From contig NZ_VUOS01000009.1 of NCBI RefSeq assembly GCF_009829325.1, positions 186,001-250,000 of the forward strand: a stretch of 64,000 bases of DNA, written 5' to 3'. Positions 33,223 to 41,844 of the stretch are shown piece after piece (position 1 is the first letter of the stretch; each line of letters opens with the position of its first letter). Made by a program: the position numbers and the translations under genes. The stretch comes from Nocardia sp. CY41. Its GTDB lineage: Bacteria; Actinomycetota; Actinomycetes; Mycobacteriales; Mycobacteriaceae. The notes beneath the pieces were generated by a model that saw only the letters and a program-made list of their open reading frames with translations, ran no database searches and had not been told where the DNA came from.

Positions 33223-33867
33223 TCAATCCGACACGGTGAGACCGATGGAACGCGCGAAGGCGGGCGCGAGATCCATCAGTTGTGGGCCTGTGATCGTCGC
33301 GCCGCGCAGGCTGTCGAGCCCGTCGGCGATCTCCAGCGCCGTCGCGCCGCGCAGGTCCACCTTCGCCGAGCGAACGTTGCGCAGCGAGAGGCGGACGAGT
33401 TCGGAGCCGGGCACCGTGATGTCGGTCAGGGCTGCTTCGGCGAAATCGCAATCGCGCAGCACACAATCGGTGAAGGACACCTCGCGCAGGTGGGCGCCGC
33501 GGAAGTTCACCGAGTCGAACTTGCAGCCTTCGAATCGCACCCGCCGCAGGTTGGCGCCCGCGAAGTCGACGCCCGACATCGCCCCCGACACCACCTCGCC
33601 GTCGATCCATGCCGTGTCGGCCAGCTCGGTGCCGACCCAGCGGATATGACGCAGCCACACATCGGCGAACCGGCTGTAGCGCAGACTCCCCCGGGTGAAC
33701 GTGGTCGAGGTGAACACGGACTCGCTGAACCGCGCGTGCCGCACATCGAGGTCCTCCAGCACGCCGCCGTCCAACCGCACGCAGTCGTAGTCGCCTTCCG
33801 CTTCGAGGTCGCCGTCCGGTGCGGTGAGGTATCGCGCGTACGGCAGGTCGTCGAGATCGCGCGCCAT
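33223..33867 (-). CDS. pentapeptide-repeat protein
   Basis: 214 residues. From about residue 30 to 190 the chain follows the A(D/N)LxX five-residue rhythm (RLDGGVLEDLDVRHARFSES, SGVDFAGANLRRVRFEGCKF, DSVNFRGAHLREVSFTDCVL). This forms a right-handed quadrilateral beta-helix. Family members such as MfpA and Qnr mimic DNA and protect gyrase from quinolones, but many have other or unknown roles; nothing here proves gyrase binding. It is monocistronic with a strong hairpin after it. Confidence 0.8.
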   Translation of the reverse strand: MARDLDDLPYARYLTAPDGDLEAEGDYDCVRLDGGVLEDLDVRHARFSESVFTSTTFTRGSLRYSRFADVWLRHIRWVGTELADTAWIDGEVVSGAMSGVDFAGANLRRVRFEGCKFDSVNFRGAHLREVSFTDCVLRDCDFAEAALTDITVPGSELVRLSLRNVRSAKVDLRGATALEIADGLDSLRGATITGPQLMDLAPAFARSIGLTVSD

Positions 33868-34012
33868 GACTCCTCCAGTTCGTCACGAAGATGTGCCGGT
33901 GCCGAGTATCCCGATGCACCACGACAAGTTCGGCCGCCGATCATGTGATCACCCGCCGCTGACGTCCAGGCGGGCGGCGTGGAGAGCAGACAGCGCCTGT
34001 CGCCTCGGCTGG

Positions 34013-34417
34013 TCAGTGGTCGAACTCGAGCCGTTCCCAGCCCAGTGCCGTTCGCCAACCTCCGCGCTGGAATGCCCAGTCCTGGACGGCGTTCACCACG
34101 GTCTCGAATGCGGGAGAGTAGACGCCGTCCCACGGAACGTCGTCGCTGACGGTGGCACGGAAATGCGCATCCGGTCCTCCGTCGCGAAATTCGACGATGT
34201 AGCCGTGTCCCCGCTCTGCATCCACTTGTTCATCGAGGTGAACCTGGATGTAATAGTCGCCGGGTTCGGGGCCGCCGAGCCGGTCGACGATCACGAACGG
34301 CACACTCAGGTTCATGTCCGCGAGGATGTCGTGCAGCTGCGTCTCGGAAGGATTCTCGATCGTCCGGTAGGAATCTGTCGCTACGACTCTCGGCGATGTG
34401 GTCTGGTCTCGAGTCAC
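34013..34417 (-). CDS. Imm1-like immunity-family protein (orphan)
   Basis: About 134 residues from a GTG at 34417. The pattern TIENPSETQLHDILADM, a central GDYYIQV / GYIVEFRDG strand pair and the end AVQDWAFQRGGWRTALGWERLEF resembles the Imm1 family, which neutralises polymorphic or contact-dependent toxins and is common in actinobacteria. No toxin or secretion gene is next to it. The start is uncertain because the frame stays open upstream and no good ribosome site is present. Family assignment is moderate. Confidence 0.5.
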   Translation of the reverse strand: MTRDQTTSPRVVATDSYRTIENPSETQLHDILADMNLSVPFVIVDRLGGPEPGDYYIQVHLDEQVDAERGHGYIVEFRDGGPDAHFRATVSDDVPWDGVYSPAFETVVNAVQDWAFQRGGWRTALGWERLEFDH

Positions 34418-34481
34418 TCCGAGCAGGGTACGGATCCAGCGCTTGCCGCACACCTGCACCCGGCGGCGCATGCCGTGCGCG

Positions 34482-34940
34482 TCAGCGCTCTCGGTGCAAC
34501 TGGGCGAGCCGGGCAAGGGCGGGCAGCGCGGCGGCGAGAGCCTGGCGGTGTGCGGGGCCGAGGTCGCGAACCATCGGAGCCAGGTATCGGACCCGGTCGT
34601 CATGGCGAGTTTGCCGCACCCGTCGGCCCGCCTCGGTCAGGTACACGATGACGGCCCGTCCATCGTCGGGGTCACGGTGGCGCTGCACCAGCCCGTCGCG
34701 CTCCAAGCGCGCGATGAGTTGCGTGATGCCCGGCTGCGTCATCTGCTCGGTCTCGGTCAGATCGGTCAGCCGCGCCGGGCCCCGGTGAGCCAGGGTGTCG
34801 AGCACCGACAGCGTGGTGAACGGCAGCTTCTCCCGCACCGGGATACGGATGTAGACCCGGTTGAAGTCCTCGATCGCCGTGGCGAAGGCGTCCACGTCGA
34901 AATCGTCGATGTCATCCACACGCCCAACTATATACGGCAC
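34482..34940 (-). CDS. MarR-family transcriptional regulator
   Basis: 152 residues. A winged helix at about 45-110 (LDTLAHRGPARLTDLTETEQMTQPGITQLIARLERDGLVQRHRDPDDGRAVIVYLTEAG) is typical MarR. A GTG seven codons in (34919, VDDIDDFDVDAF) is an alternative start. It is divergent from the epoxide hydrolase gene across an unusually AT-rich 65-base gap, the standard arrangement for a repressor controlling itself and a detoxifying enzyme. Confidence 0.85.
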   Translation of the reverse strand: MPYIVGRVDDIDDFDVDAFATAIEDFNRVYIRIPVREKLPFTTLSVLDTLAHRGPARLTDLTETEQMTQPGITQLIARLERDGLVQRHRDPDDGRAVIVYLTEAGRRVRQTRHDDRVRYLAPMVRDLGPAHRQALAAALPALARLAQLHRER

Positions 34941-34975
34941 TTATAAAAGTTGATTATATAAATCGCTTACGTAAA
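34939..34975. promoter_or_regulatory. AT-rich operator/promoter region of the MarR/epoxide hydrolase divergon
   Basis: A run of A/T in a very GC-rich window, containing TTATA (34941-34945) with its complement TATAA (34957-34961), and the perfect palindrome TTACGTAA (34967-34974). These are plausible MarR operator halves and -10 elements for both directions. Confidence 0.5.
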
Positions 34976-35005
34976 GTGGGAGACCGGACGGCACAGGAGG
35001 GCCCG

Positions 35006-36238
35006 ATGAGCGACGGAACCAGTGAGGTACGACCCTTCCCCTTGACGCCGACGAGGATTCACGTCCCCGACAGCGTGCTCACCGACCTGCGGCAGCGCCT
35101 GGACCTGACCCGCCTGCCCGACGATGTCGGCAATGAAGACTGGTACTACGGCGTTCCTCGAAGCTATCTCCAAGAACTCGTCGACTACTGGCGCGGTGGA
35201 TACGACTGGCGCGCAGCGGAGACCCGGATCAACACCTACCAGCATTACAAGATCGAGATCGACGACGTGCCGGTGCATTTCATGCGCAGGCCCGGCGTCG
35301 GGCCGGATCCGACGCCGCTGATACTGACACATGGCTGGCCATGGACGTTCTGGCACTGGTCCAAGGTCGCCGACCTGCTGGCGGATCCGGGCGCGCACGG
35401 CGGTGACCCGGCCGAGGCGTTCGACGTGATCGTGCCCTCGTTTCCCGGCTTCGGGTTCTCCAGCCCGTTGGCCAACCGGCCGGACCTGAACTTCTGGAAG
35501 GTCGCCGACCTCTGGCACACGCTCATGACCGATGTGCTCGGCCACGAGAAATACGGTGCCGCCGGCTGCGACGTGGGCGCGCTGGTCACCGCGCAGCTCG
35601 GCCACAAGTACGCCGACGAGTTGTATGCCATCCACATCGGATCCGGACTGAAACTCGACTTCTTCAACGGCGATCGCGCCTGGGACTTCAGCGGCGGCCT
35701 GCCGATTCCCGACGACCTGCCCGCCGAGGTACGCGCCCGAATCATGGAGCTGGACAAGCGTTTCGCCGTGCACCTGGCCGCACACCTGCTCGCTCCCAGC
35801 ACCCTCGCCCACGCCCTGTCCGATTCCCCGGCGGGCATGCTGGCGTGGATCCTGGAACGTTGGATCAGATGGAGCGACAACGGCGGCGACATCGAAACCG
35901 TGTTCAGCAAGGACGATCTCCTCACGCACGCCACGATCTATTGGGCCACCAACACCTCGATTCGCCTCTATGCCAACCACAACCGCTATCCCTGGACGCC
36001 TTCGCACGACCGTCTGCCGGTCGTGCAGGCTCCCACCGGCATCACCTTCGTCGGCTACGAGAACCCACCCGGCATCGGCACCGCCCAACGCGTCGAACAC
36101 TTCCGCACCGGCGACCGCGCCCAGTGGTACAACCACGTCAACCTCACCGTCCACGACCACGGCGGGCACTTCATTCCCTGGGAAATCCCCGGCCGATGGA
36201 CCGATGACCTACGCCGCACCTTCCGGGGACGGCGCTGA
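35006..36238 (+). CDS. epoxide hydrolase, alpha/beta fold (EPHN type)
   Basis: 410 residues. The N-terminal EHN segment (FPLTPTRIHVPDSVLTDLRQRLDLTRLPDD) precedes an alpha/beta hydrolase core: oxyanion HGWPWTFW, FPGFGFSSP, nucleophile Asp in GCDVGALV and C-terminal His in HGGHFIPWE. These enzymes open epoxides to diols through an Asp-ester intermediate. The ATG at 35006 follows AGGAGGG. Asp in GCDVGA rather than the commoner GGDWG is a mild variation. It is divergent from the MarR gene and probably repressed by its product. Confidence 0.85.
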   Translation: MSDGTSEVRPFPLTPTRIHVPDSVLTDLRQRLDLTRLPDDVGNEDWYYGVPRSYLQELVDYWRGGYDWRAAETRINTYQHYKIEIDDVPVHFMRRPGVGPDPTPLILTHGWPWTFWHWSKVADLLADPGAHGGDPAEAFDVIVPSFPGFGFSSPLANRPDLNFWKVADLWHTLMTDVLGHEKYGAAGCDVGALVTAQLGHKYADELYAIHIGSGLKLDFFNGDRAWDFSGGLPIPDDLPAEVRARIMELDKRFAVHLAAHLLAPSTLAHALSDSPAGMLAWILERWIRWSDNGGDIETVFSKDDLLTHATIYWATNTSIRLYANHNRYPWTPSHDRLPVVQAPTGITFVGYENPPGIGTAQRVEHFRTGDRAQWYNHVNLTVHDHGGHFIPWEIPGRWTDDLRRTFRGRR

Positions 36239-36574
36239 CAGGCAACGAACTCGATCGTCGAACCGGACAACGCGGGAGCATGATCCCGACCACACCCGAA
36301 CTTGCGTGTCACCGACTACAGCGGATTCCAGCTCCGGATCCCACCTACGAACGCAATCGCCATGGGTCCGCAGGCGCTGCTTTCAGCCACCCACGAGGGA
36401 CGAGCTCGTCGCGAACATGGCCGGGCTGTCGACCGTAATCTTCCGGATTGATTGCGACCGCCCGTTTCGGGAAACCGTGGACAACGAACTATCCAGACTC
36501 GGAGGTTCGCCGGTGACCTGTCGGGAGTCTTCGCTGCACGGCGGGGGTCTCGCACGATCGCAGGAGGTGTTGCG
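36239..36574. other. 336-base region between epoxide hydrolase and PAP2 gene
   Basis: No frame with coding-like composition and no clear promoter hexamers. An AGGAGG ribosome site at 36562-36567 belongs to the PAP2 gene. Nothing else is recognised. Confidence 0.45.
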
Positions 36575-38104
36575 TTGTCTGTCGACCGCCACGACGGGGA
36601 TGCCGCGACGGGCGCAGACCGTCTTGGCGTCCCGGCCCCCCGGAGTGAGGCCGCGGCCGCCGAACGATTCGCTGTCCGCAGTGCTGCGGCGTTGTTGGGC
36701 GCTGCAGCCGTCGGCATCGGGTTCGGTGTGCTCACAGCGCTGGTCCGGGCGCGGTGGGAGCCGATGCAGACCGCGGATCAGGCAGTCACCGACAGCCTGG
36801 TCTCCGTGGTGGCGGAGCACAGGATTCTGCGGAACATACTCACCGGCATCACCGATCTCGGCGGGACCGGCACGCTGGTCCTGGTGCTCGCCGTCTGCGG
36901 ACTCTGGCTGCTCATTCGTCGTCTCCCACGCCTTGCTGTCTACGTGGTGGTCACAGGCACAGGCGGGTTGATCCTCAACCCGATCGTCAAAGAGCTTGTC
37001 GCCCGGCTACGTCCGGCGGTGGAGACTCCCCTCTACAGCGCAGACGGGTGGAGCTTCCCCAGCGGACACGCTATGAGTTCACTGGTGTGCTACGGCGTTG
37101 TCCTGCTGGTTTTCGTGCCCACCCTGCAAGCGGTCCCACGCCGCGCGGTGACCGTGTTCGCGGTCCTCGTCGTGGCGTCCGTCGGCCTCAGCCGGATAGC
37201 GCTCGGCGTGCACTACCTCACCGACGTCCTCGCGGGCTGGCTGCTGGGGTCGCTGTGGCTCGGTCTGGCCACCGTCGCGTTCGACCGATGGCGGGGCGAC
37301 GCCCGAGTCGGCAACGCGGGCCCGCTGCCCGGTGACGTGCCAACGGCCGACGAAGACGACTTGCGGCCGGTCCCGCTTCGGCACGCGCCCACCCTCCCCC
37401 ACCCCTGGCGAGGAATCGGCGAACTCGCGGTCGCGTGGGTGCTGCTCGTCGGAGGACTCGTCGGAATCGGCACGCTGGTGCGCGCCCCGGAAGCCGGAAA
37501 CCCGGTCTGGCGATCGGATCACAGCATCGTGGCAACGCTTGCCGAGCACCGTAACCCGACGCTCACCTCCATCCTCGGCGTGTTCGGGGAACTCGGTGAT
37601 ACCACCGCGGTCATCACGGTCGCCCTGATCGTCGCCGCGCTGGCGGTGGGCCTTCTCCACAGCTGGCGCCCGGCGTTGTTCCTCGGTATCGCGCTACTGG
37701 GTGAGATCACTCTGTTTCTCACCACCGCCGCGATCGTCGACCGCGACCGCCCCCAGGTCCCACACCTGAATCCCGACCTGCCACCCACCGCCAGCTTCCC
37801 TTCCGGGCACGTTGCCGCCTCGCTGACGCTCTACTCAGCCACCGCTGCACTCCTGTGGGCTGCCACCCGCAGACGACGGCATCGGCTTCTGTCCGCCGCC
37901 ATCATCCTGATCCCGGCACTGGTGGGCGTGCAGCGAATCTACGTCGGTGCGCACTACCCCACCGACGTCATCGGCGCGGTCCTACTGGCATCGATATGGA
38001 CAGCGATCGCCTGGTTGGTCATCGACCCCGTCGAGACCTCCGGTCAGTCGACGCAGGCGCACGTGCACCCGGCTGCGGAATCCGATGGACGGCTACCGAT
38101 GTAG
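36575..38104 (+). CDS. tandem PAP2-family phosphatase (two-domain fusion)
   Basis: About 509 residues from TTG 36575, chosen because AGGAGG stands 7 bases upstream. It contains two complete PAP2 phosphatase units. The first has KELVARLRP, PSGHAMSS and SRIALGVHYLTD; the second has VDRDRP, PSGHVAAS and QRIYVGAHYPTD, each set being the KxxxxxxRP / PSGH / SRxxxxxHxxxD signature, with the first basic residue replaced in copy two. Each half has about five to six membrane helices, linked by a charged cytosolic loop. Members dephosphorylate lipid phosphates or polyprenyl diphosphates on the outer face. Single-domain proteins are usual; this is a duplication-fusion. Confidence 0.8.
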   Translation: MSVDRHDGDAATGADRLGVPAPRSEAAAAERFAVRSAAALLGAAAVGIGFGVLTALVRARWEPMQTADQAVTDSLVSVVAEHRILRNILTGITDLGGTGTLVLVLAVCGLWLLIRRLPRLAVYVVVTGTGGLILNPIVKELVARLRPAVETPLYSADGWSFPSGHAMSSLVCYGVVLLVFVPTLQAVPRRAVTVFAVLVVASVGLSRIALGVHYLTDVLAGWLLGSLWLGLATVAFDRWRGDARVGNAGPLPGDVPTADEDDLRPVPLRHAPTLPHPWRGIGELAVAWVLLVGGLVGIGTLVRAPEAGNPVWRSDHSIVATLAEHRNPTLTSILGVFGELGDTTAVITVALIVAALAVGLLHSWRPALFLGIALLGEITLFLTTAAIVDRDRPQVPHLNPDLPPTASFPSGHVAASLTLYSATAALLWAATRRRRHRLLSAAIILIPALVGVQRIYVGAHYPTDVIGAVLLASIWTAIAWLVIDPVETSGQSTQAHVHPAAESDGRLPM

Positions 38105-38133
38105 CCATCGGAACCGTTTCGCCCGGGAATTGA

Positions 38134-38460
38134 TCATTCGAGGTGTGTCGGCTTGATTTCCGGCGGTCGAAGTTTCGTGACGTACTCGTGGATGACCCAG
38201 CCGAGCGGATAGTCCGCGCGCAGACGGTTCAATCGCGCCCACCACGGCGTGAGGTCCGGCAGTGGTTGCGGATACGCGCCGATGGCCGCGTGGAGTTGTG
38301 CGAGCACCGCGCGGCAGTCGCCGACGATAGGCACGTCGGCCCGGCGGTTCGTGCCGATCTCGGCTGGGTCGTATCGGCGTGGATCACCGCGGCGCCGGGT
38401 GCGAATGTCCGCGGATCGCCGGTGACGCGATCATCGAAACGTGCGCCGAGCGGGCGTTGC
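38134..38460 (-). pseudogene. relic of acetolactate synthase large subunit
   Basis: On the minus strand, about 38455-38385 reads LGARFDDRVTGDPRTFAPGAAVIHAD. After a frameshift, 38385-38134 reads YDPAEIGTNRRADVPIVGD and then CRAVLAQL, with a later WWARLNRLRADYPLGW and a stop. This is the middle (FAD/central) domain of acetolactate synthase or a close ThDP enzyme. The N-terminal Pyr domain and the C-terminal ThDP-binding domain are absent, and homology stops abruptly near 38460. The fragment is about one fifth of a normal 600-residue protein and cannot be active. Confidence 0.7.
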
Positions 38461-38611
38461 CCGGCTCGCCGGTCCGCGGTTCCGTGGTGAGGACGGACCG
38501 TCCTGGCACGGCGCCTGATGGGGCGCGCGTGCGGATCGTGATCTCAACCGGACCCGCAGGCCCGGCGCCGAGGGCGGGGTGGCGTTCCTTCCCCGCTCGC
38601 GGGCCGGTGGG

Positions 38612-41600
38612 TCAGCGCAGGGTGCGAATCCAGCGGCGAGTGTCGGCCGGATCGATGACGTCGTCGAGTTCCAGGACGGTCGCGGCGGTGAGCGCCTTGC
38701 CGTTGGTGTAGGCGAGCTGCACCAGATTGTCGAACGCTTGCTGCCGCTCACCCGGATCGTCGATGGCGGCGAGCTCTTTGGCGAAGCCGAGGCGGACCGC
38801 GCCTTCCAGACCCATGCCGCCGATTTCACCGGTCGGCCAGGCGACGACGAACCGGGGCGCGCGGAACGAGCCCGCCGCCATGGCTTGGGCGCCCAGACCG
38901 TAGCCCTTGCGCACGATGACGGTGCCCAGCGGCACGGAGAGTGCGGCGGAGTCGATGAACAGGCGACTGAACTTCGTCACCGTGCCGTCCTTCTCCGCGT
39001 CCGGGCCCACCATGAAACCCGGTGTGTCACAGAAGGAGACGATCGGCAGGCCGTGCGCGTCGCACAGGCGCAGGAACATGCTGAGCTTGTCCGCGGCGGG
39101 AGCGTCGATCGCCCCGCCGTGATGGTGGCAGTCGTTGGCGATCAATCCGAACGGCCGTCCCTCGACCCGGATCAGGGCCGTGACGATCCCGGCGGCCCAG
39201 TCGCGCCGCAGCTCCAGCACCGACCCGACATCCGCGACGGCCTCGATCGCGGCACGGATGTCGAACGCGCGCAGCCGATTCTCGGGGACGACGTGCCGCG
39301 CCAGACGCGGGTCCGGTGCGATCCAGTCCTCGGTGGCGCCTCGGAAGTAGGCGAGATAGCGACGGGCGGTGGCGACCGCCTCGGCTTCGTCGGCGGCGAC
39401 GATGTGCACGACACCGTTGCGGCGCTGCACCTCGACGGGGCCGATGTCCTCCGGGGCGTACACGCCGAGCCCGCCGCCCTCGATCATGGCGGGGCCGCCC
39501 ATGCCGATGTTCGCGTCAGGTGTGGCGATCACGACGTCGCACATGCCGAGCAGCGCCGCGTTACCCGCGAAGCACCGGCCGGACACGATCCCGATCAGCG
39601 GAACCCGGCCCGAGAGCGCACCCATCGCGCGAAAGGTGGTGACGTCGAGTCCGGAGATGCCGGGATAGTCGGTGTCGCCCGGTCTGCCGCCGCCGCCCTC
39701 GGTGAAGAACACCACCGGAAGTCCTTGTTCGCGAGCCAGTTCCAGCATGCGGTCGGTCTTGACGTGGTTGCGCATTCCCTGGGTGCCCGCCAGCACCGTG
39801 TAGTCGTAGGACAGCACGACCGCACGCGAGCGATCGGGACCGAATCGCTCGGCGTCGATGGTGGCGACCCCCGCGATCAGTCCGTCGGCGGGCGTGTTCG
39901 CGATCAGATCCTCCTGGCTGCGGCGCAGGCGCTGCGCAGCGACGGCCAGCGCGCCGTACTCCACGAAGCTGTCCGCGTCGACCAGGTCGGTGATGTTCTC
40001 CCTGGCGGTGCGCCGCCCGAGCCGATGACGTTTCGCGACCGCCTCCGGCCGGGCTTCGTCGAGGCCGACGCGGTGTCGGGCATCGACCTCGGCGAGATCG
40101 GCGCGCACCGCGTCCAGGTCGATCGCGGCGTGTTCCGCGATCGCGCCGTCGTGCTCGGCGGCGGCGAAGGTCAGCAGCGGCGCATGCGGATCGACGACCG
40201 CGCCGACCGCTACGACGTGGCGGCACACCCGCAGGTCCTGCTCGGCGCGCACCACGTGCTGCATCTTCATCGCTTCCAGCACCGCCACCTCGCCACCCGC
40301 CGCGACGACGGCGCCGGGCTCGGCGAGAGCGACCACCGTGCCGCCCATCGGCGATCGCACCGCTTCCTCGTCGCCTGCCAGCGTCACCTCGGCCGCCGTG
40401 ACCTCCTCCGCGACCGGCGCGACGGGTAGAGCATCGAGGAAATCGCTTGCGCGCCGGACCAAATCATCGACATTCTGCTCGAACCACGTGGTCGGCACGA
40501 CGCGGCCCTGCGAGAGGTCCGCCAAGACCGCGCGCAGCACGGCGACATTCGTGTCCACGCCGGTGACGACGGTCTCGGCCAGCGCGTCGGCGCACCGGCG
40601 CAGCGCGGCCGGATAGGACGGACCGGCGGCGACGATCTTCGCCAGCAAGGAGTCGAAGCGCGCGTCCTGCCGCATCCCGGTATACGCGGCGGTGTCGACC
40701 CGCACACCGGCGCCGGTCGGGGGCGCGAACCGGGTCAGCGTGCCGGCGCCGGGCAGCACGTCCCCGCCCGCGGTGACGGTTTCGGCGTTCAGGCGCGCCT
40801 GCACCGCGTAGCCGCGAGCGGACCCGGGGTCCGGCAACGCGAGATCGGCCAGCGTGGCCCCGCGGGCGAGATCGCATTGCACCGCGACCAGATCGATCCC
40901 GGTGACCACTTCGGTGACGGTGTGCTCCACCTGCAGCCGCGGGTTGACCTCGAGAAACCAGGCCTCCTCGCCGCGGACGAGGAACTCGACGGTGAGGACG
41001 CCGCGGCAGCCGACGGATTCGGCGAGCCGGACGGCCCAGCCGTGCAACCGCTCCCGCGACACCGCGGAGAGCTCGGGGGCGGGCGCCACCTCGAGCAGTT
41101 TCTGCTGCCTGCGTTGCACACTGCAATCGCGATCGCCGACGGCCGCCGCCGCTGCGCCATCCGCGACGATCTGGACTTCGATGTGACGCGCTCCGGTGAC
41201 CAGCGCCTCCGCGTAGACCCCGTCGTCGCCGAATCCGGCCAGCGCCTCCGCGCGGCAGCGTTCGAAGGCCTCCGGCACGCGCGCGGCGTCGCGCACCGCC
41301 CGCATGCCGCGTCCGCCGCCGCCCCCGGCGGCTTTCACCATCACTCCGTCGGGATGTGCGGCGAGCAGTGTCTGGACCGCGGCGATGTCCGCGCCGCGGC
41401 GGGTCGCCGGGAGTACCGGGACGCCCGCGCGTTCGGCCGCCGCGCGCGCCGCGGTCTTGTCCCCGAAGACTTCCAGCGCCTCCGCCGAAGGACCGACGAA
41501 CACGAGCTCGCCCGCCGCGCACGCGGCCGCGAATTCCGCACTCTCGCTGAGGAATCCGTAGCCCGGATGCACCAAGGCGCCCGGCCCCGCCTTTCGCGCC

Positions 41601-41797
41601 GCCGCGACGACCGCAGGCACGTCGAGGTAGGCCGCGGCGCCGACGCCGGGCAATGCCACCGCGTCGTCGGCCAGGCGGACGTGCAACGCGTCCCGTTCCT
41701 CGGCCGTATGCATCGCCAGGGTGCGCCAGCCCTGTTCCCGGGCGGTACGCACCACACGCACCGCTACTTCTCCCCTGTTCGCCACGACCAGCTGCAT
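38612..41797 (-). CDS. single-chain acyl-CoA carboxylase (BC-BCCP-CT fusion)
   Basis: 1061 residues. A biotin carboxylase domain occupies about 1-450 (ANRGEVAVR start, HPGYGFLSE, KAAGGGGGRGM ATP-grasp loop, EVNPRLQVEH). The biotinyl domain has EAMKMQH near residue 509. A fused alpha/beta carboxyltransferase covers about 590-1061 (GGGGRPGDTD, SGRCFAGNAALLG, MGGPAMIEGGGLG, CDTPGFMVG, MGLEGAVRLG). It carboxylates an acyl-CoA using bicarbonate and ATP in one chain, like bacterial long-chain acyl-CoA carboxylases; the chain length of the substrate is unknown. The ATG at 41797 begins the conserved N-terminus. Divergent from a TetR gene across a 26-bp palindrome. Confidence 0.9.
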   Translation of the reverse strand: MQLVVANRGEVAVRVVRTAREQGWRTLAMHTAEERDALHVRLADDAVALPGVGAAAYLDVPAVVAAARKAGPGALVHPGYGFLSESAEFAAACAAGELVFVGPSAEALEVFGDKTAARAAAERAGVPVLPATRRGADIAAVQTLLAAHPDGVMVKAAGGGGGRGMRAVRDAARVPEAFERCRAEALAGFGDDGVYAEALVTGARHIEVQIVADGAAAAAVGDRDCSVQRRQQKLLEVAPAPELSAVSRERLHGWAVRLAESVGCRGVLTVEFLVRGEEAWFLEVNPRLQVEHTVTEVVTGIDLVAVQCDLARGATLADLALPDPGSARGYAVQARLNAETVTAGGDVLPGAGTLTRFAPPTGAGVRVDTAAYTGMRQDARFDSLLAKIVAAGPSYPAALRRCADALAETVVTGVDTNVAVLRAVLADLSQGRVVPTTWFEQNVDDLVRRASDFLDALPVAPVAEEVTAAEVTLAGDEEAVRSPMGGTVVALAEPGAVVAAGGEVAVLEAMKMQHVVRAEQDLRVCRHVVAVGAVVDPHAPLLTFAAAEHDGAIAEHAAIDLDAVRADLAEVDARHRVGLDEARPEAVAKRHRLGRRTARENITDLVDADSFVEYGALAVAAQRLRRSQEDLIANTPADGLIAGVATIDAERFGPDRSRAVVLSYDYTVLAGTQGMRNHVKTDRMLELAREQGLPVVFFTEGGGGRPGDTDYPGISGLDVTTFRAMGALSGRVPLIGIVSGRCFAGNAALLGMCDVVIATPDANIGMGGPAMIEGGGLGVYAPEDIGPVEVQRRNGVVHIVAADEAEAVATARRYLAYFRGATEDWIAPDPRLARHVVPENRLRAFDIRAAIEAVADVGSVLELRRDWAAGIVTALIRVEGRPFGLIANDCHHHGGAIDAPAADKLSMFLRLCDAHGLPIVSFCDTPGFMVGPDAEKDGTVTKFSRLFIDSAALSVPLGTVIVRKGYGLGAQAMAAGSFRAPRFVVAWPTGEIGGMGLEGAVRLGFAKELAAIDDPGERQQAFDNLVQLAYTNGKALTAATVLELDDVIDPADTRRWIRTLR

Positions 41798-41809
41798 GCC
41801 GCCCAGTGT

Positions 41810-41835
41810 TATTGACGTTGACGTCAACGTCAATA
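41810..41835. promoter_or_regulatory. 26-bp perfect palindromic operator
   Basis: The half-site ATTGACGTTGAC (41811-41822) is followed without gap by its exact complement (41823-41834), and one further T/A pair extends it to 41810-41835. It lies 12 bases from the carboxylase start and 9 bases from the TetR start, the expected place for a shared TetR operator. Confidence 0.85.
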
Positions 41836-41844
41836 TCCGTCACG

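Noticed and set aside
38579..40429. Long plus-strand open frame of 616 codons opposite the acyl-CoA carboxylase
   Set aside because: Antisense shadow: the minus strand encodes an unambiguous BC-BCCP-CT carboxylase, and the plus frame is a His/Arg/Asp-rich chain typical of antisense high-GC sequence.
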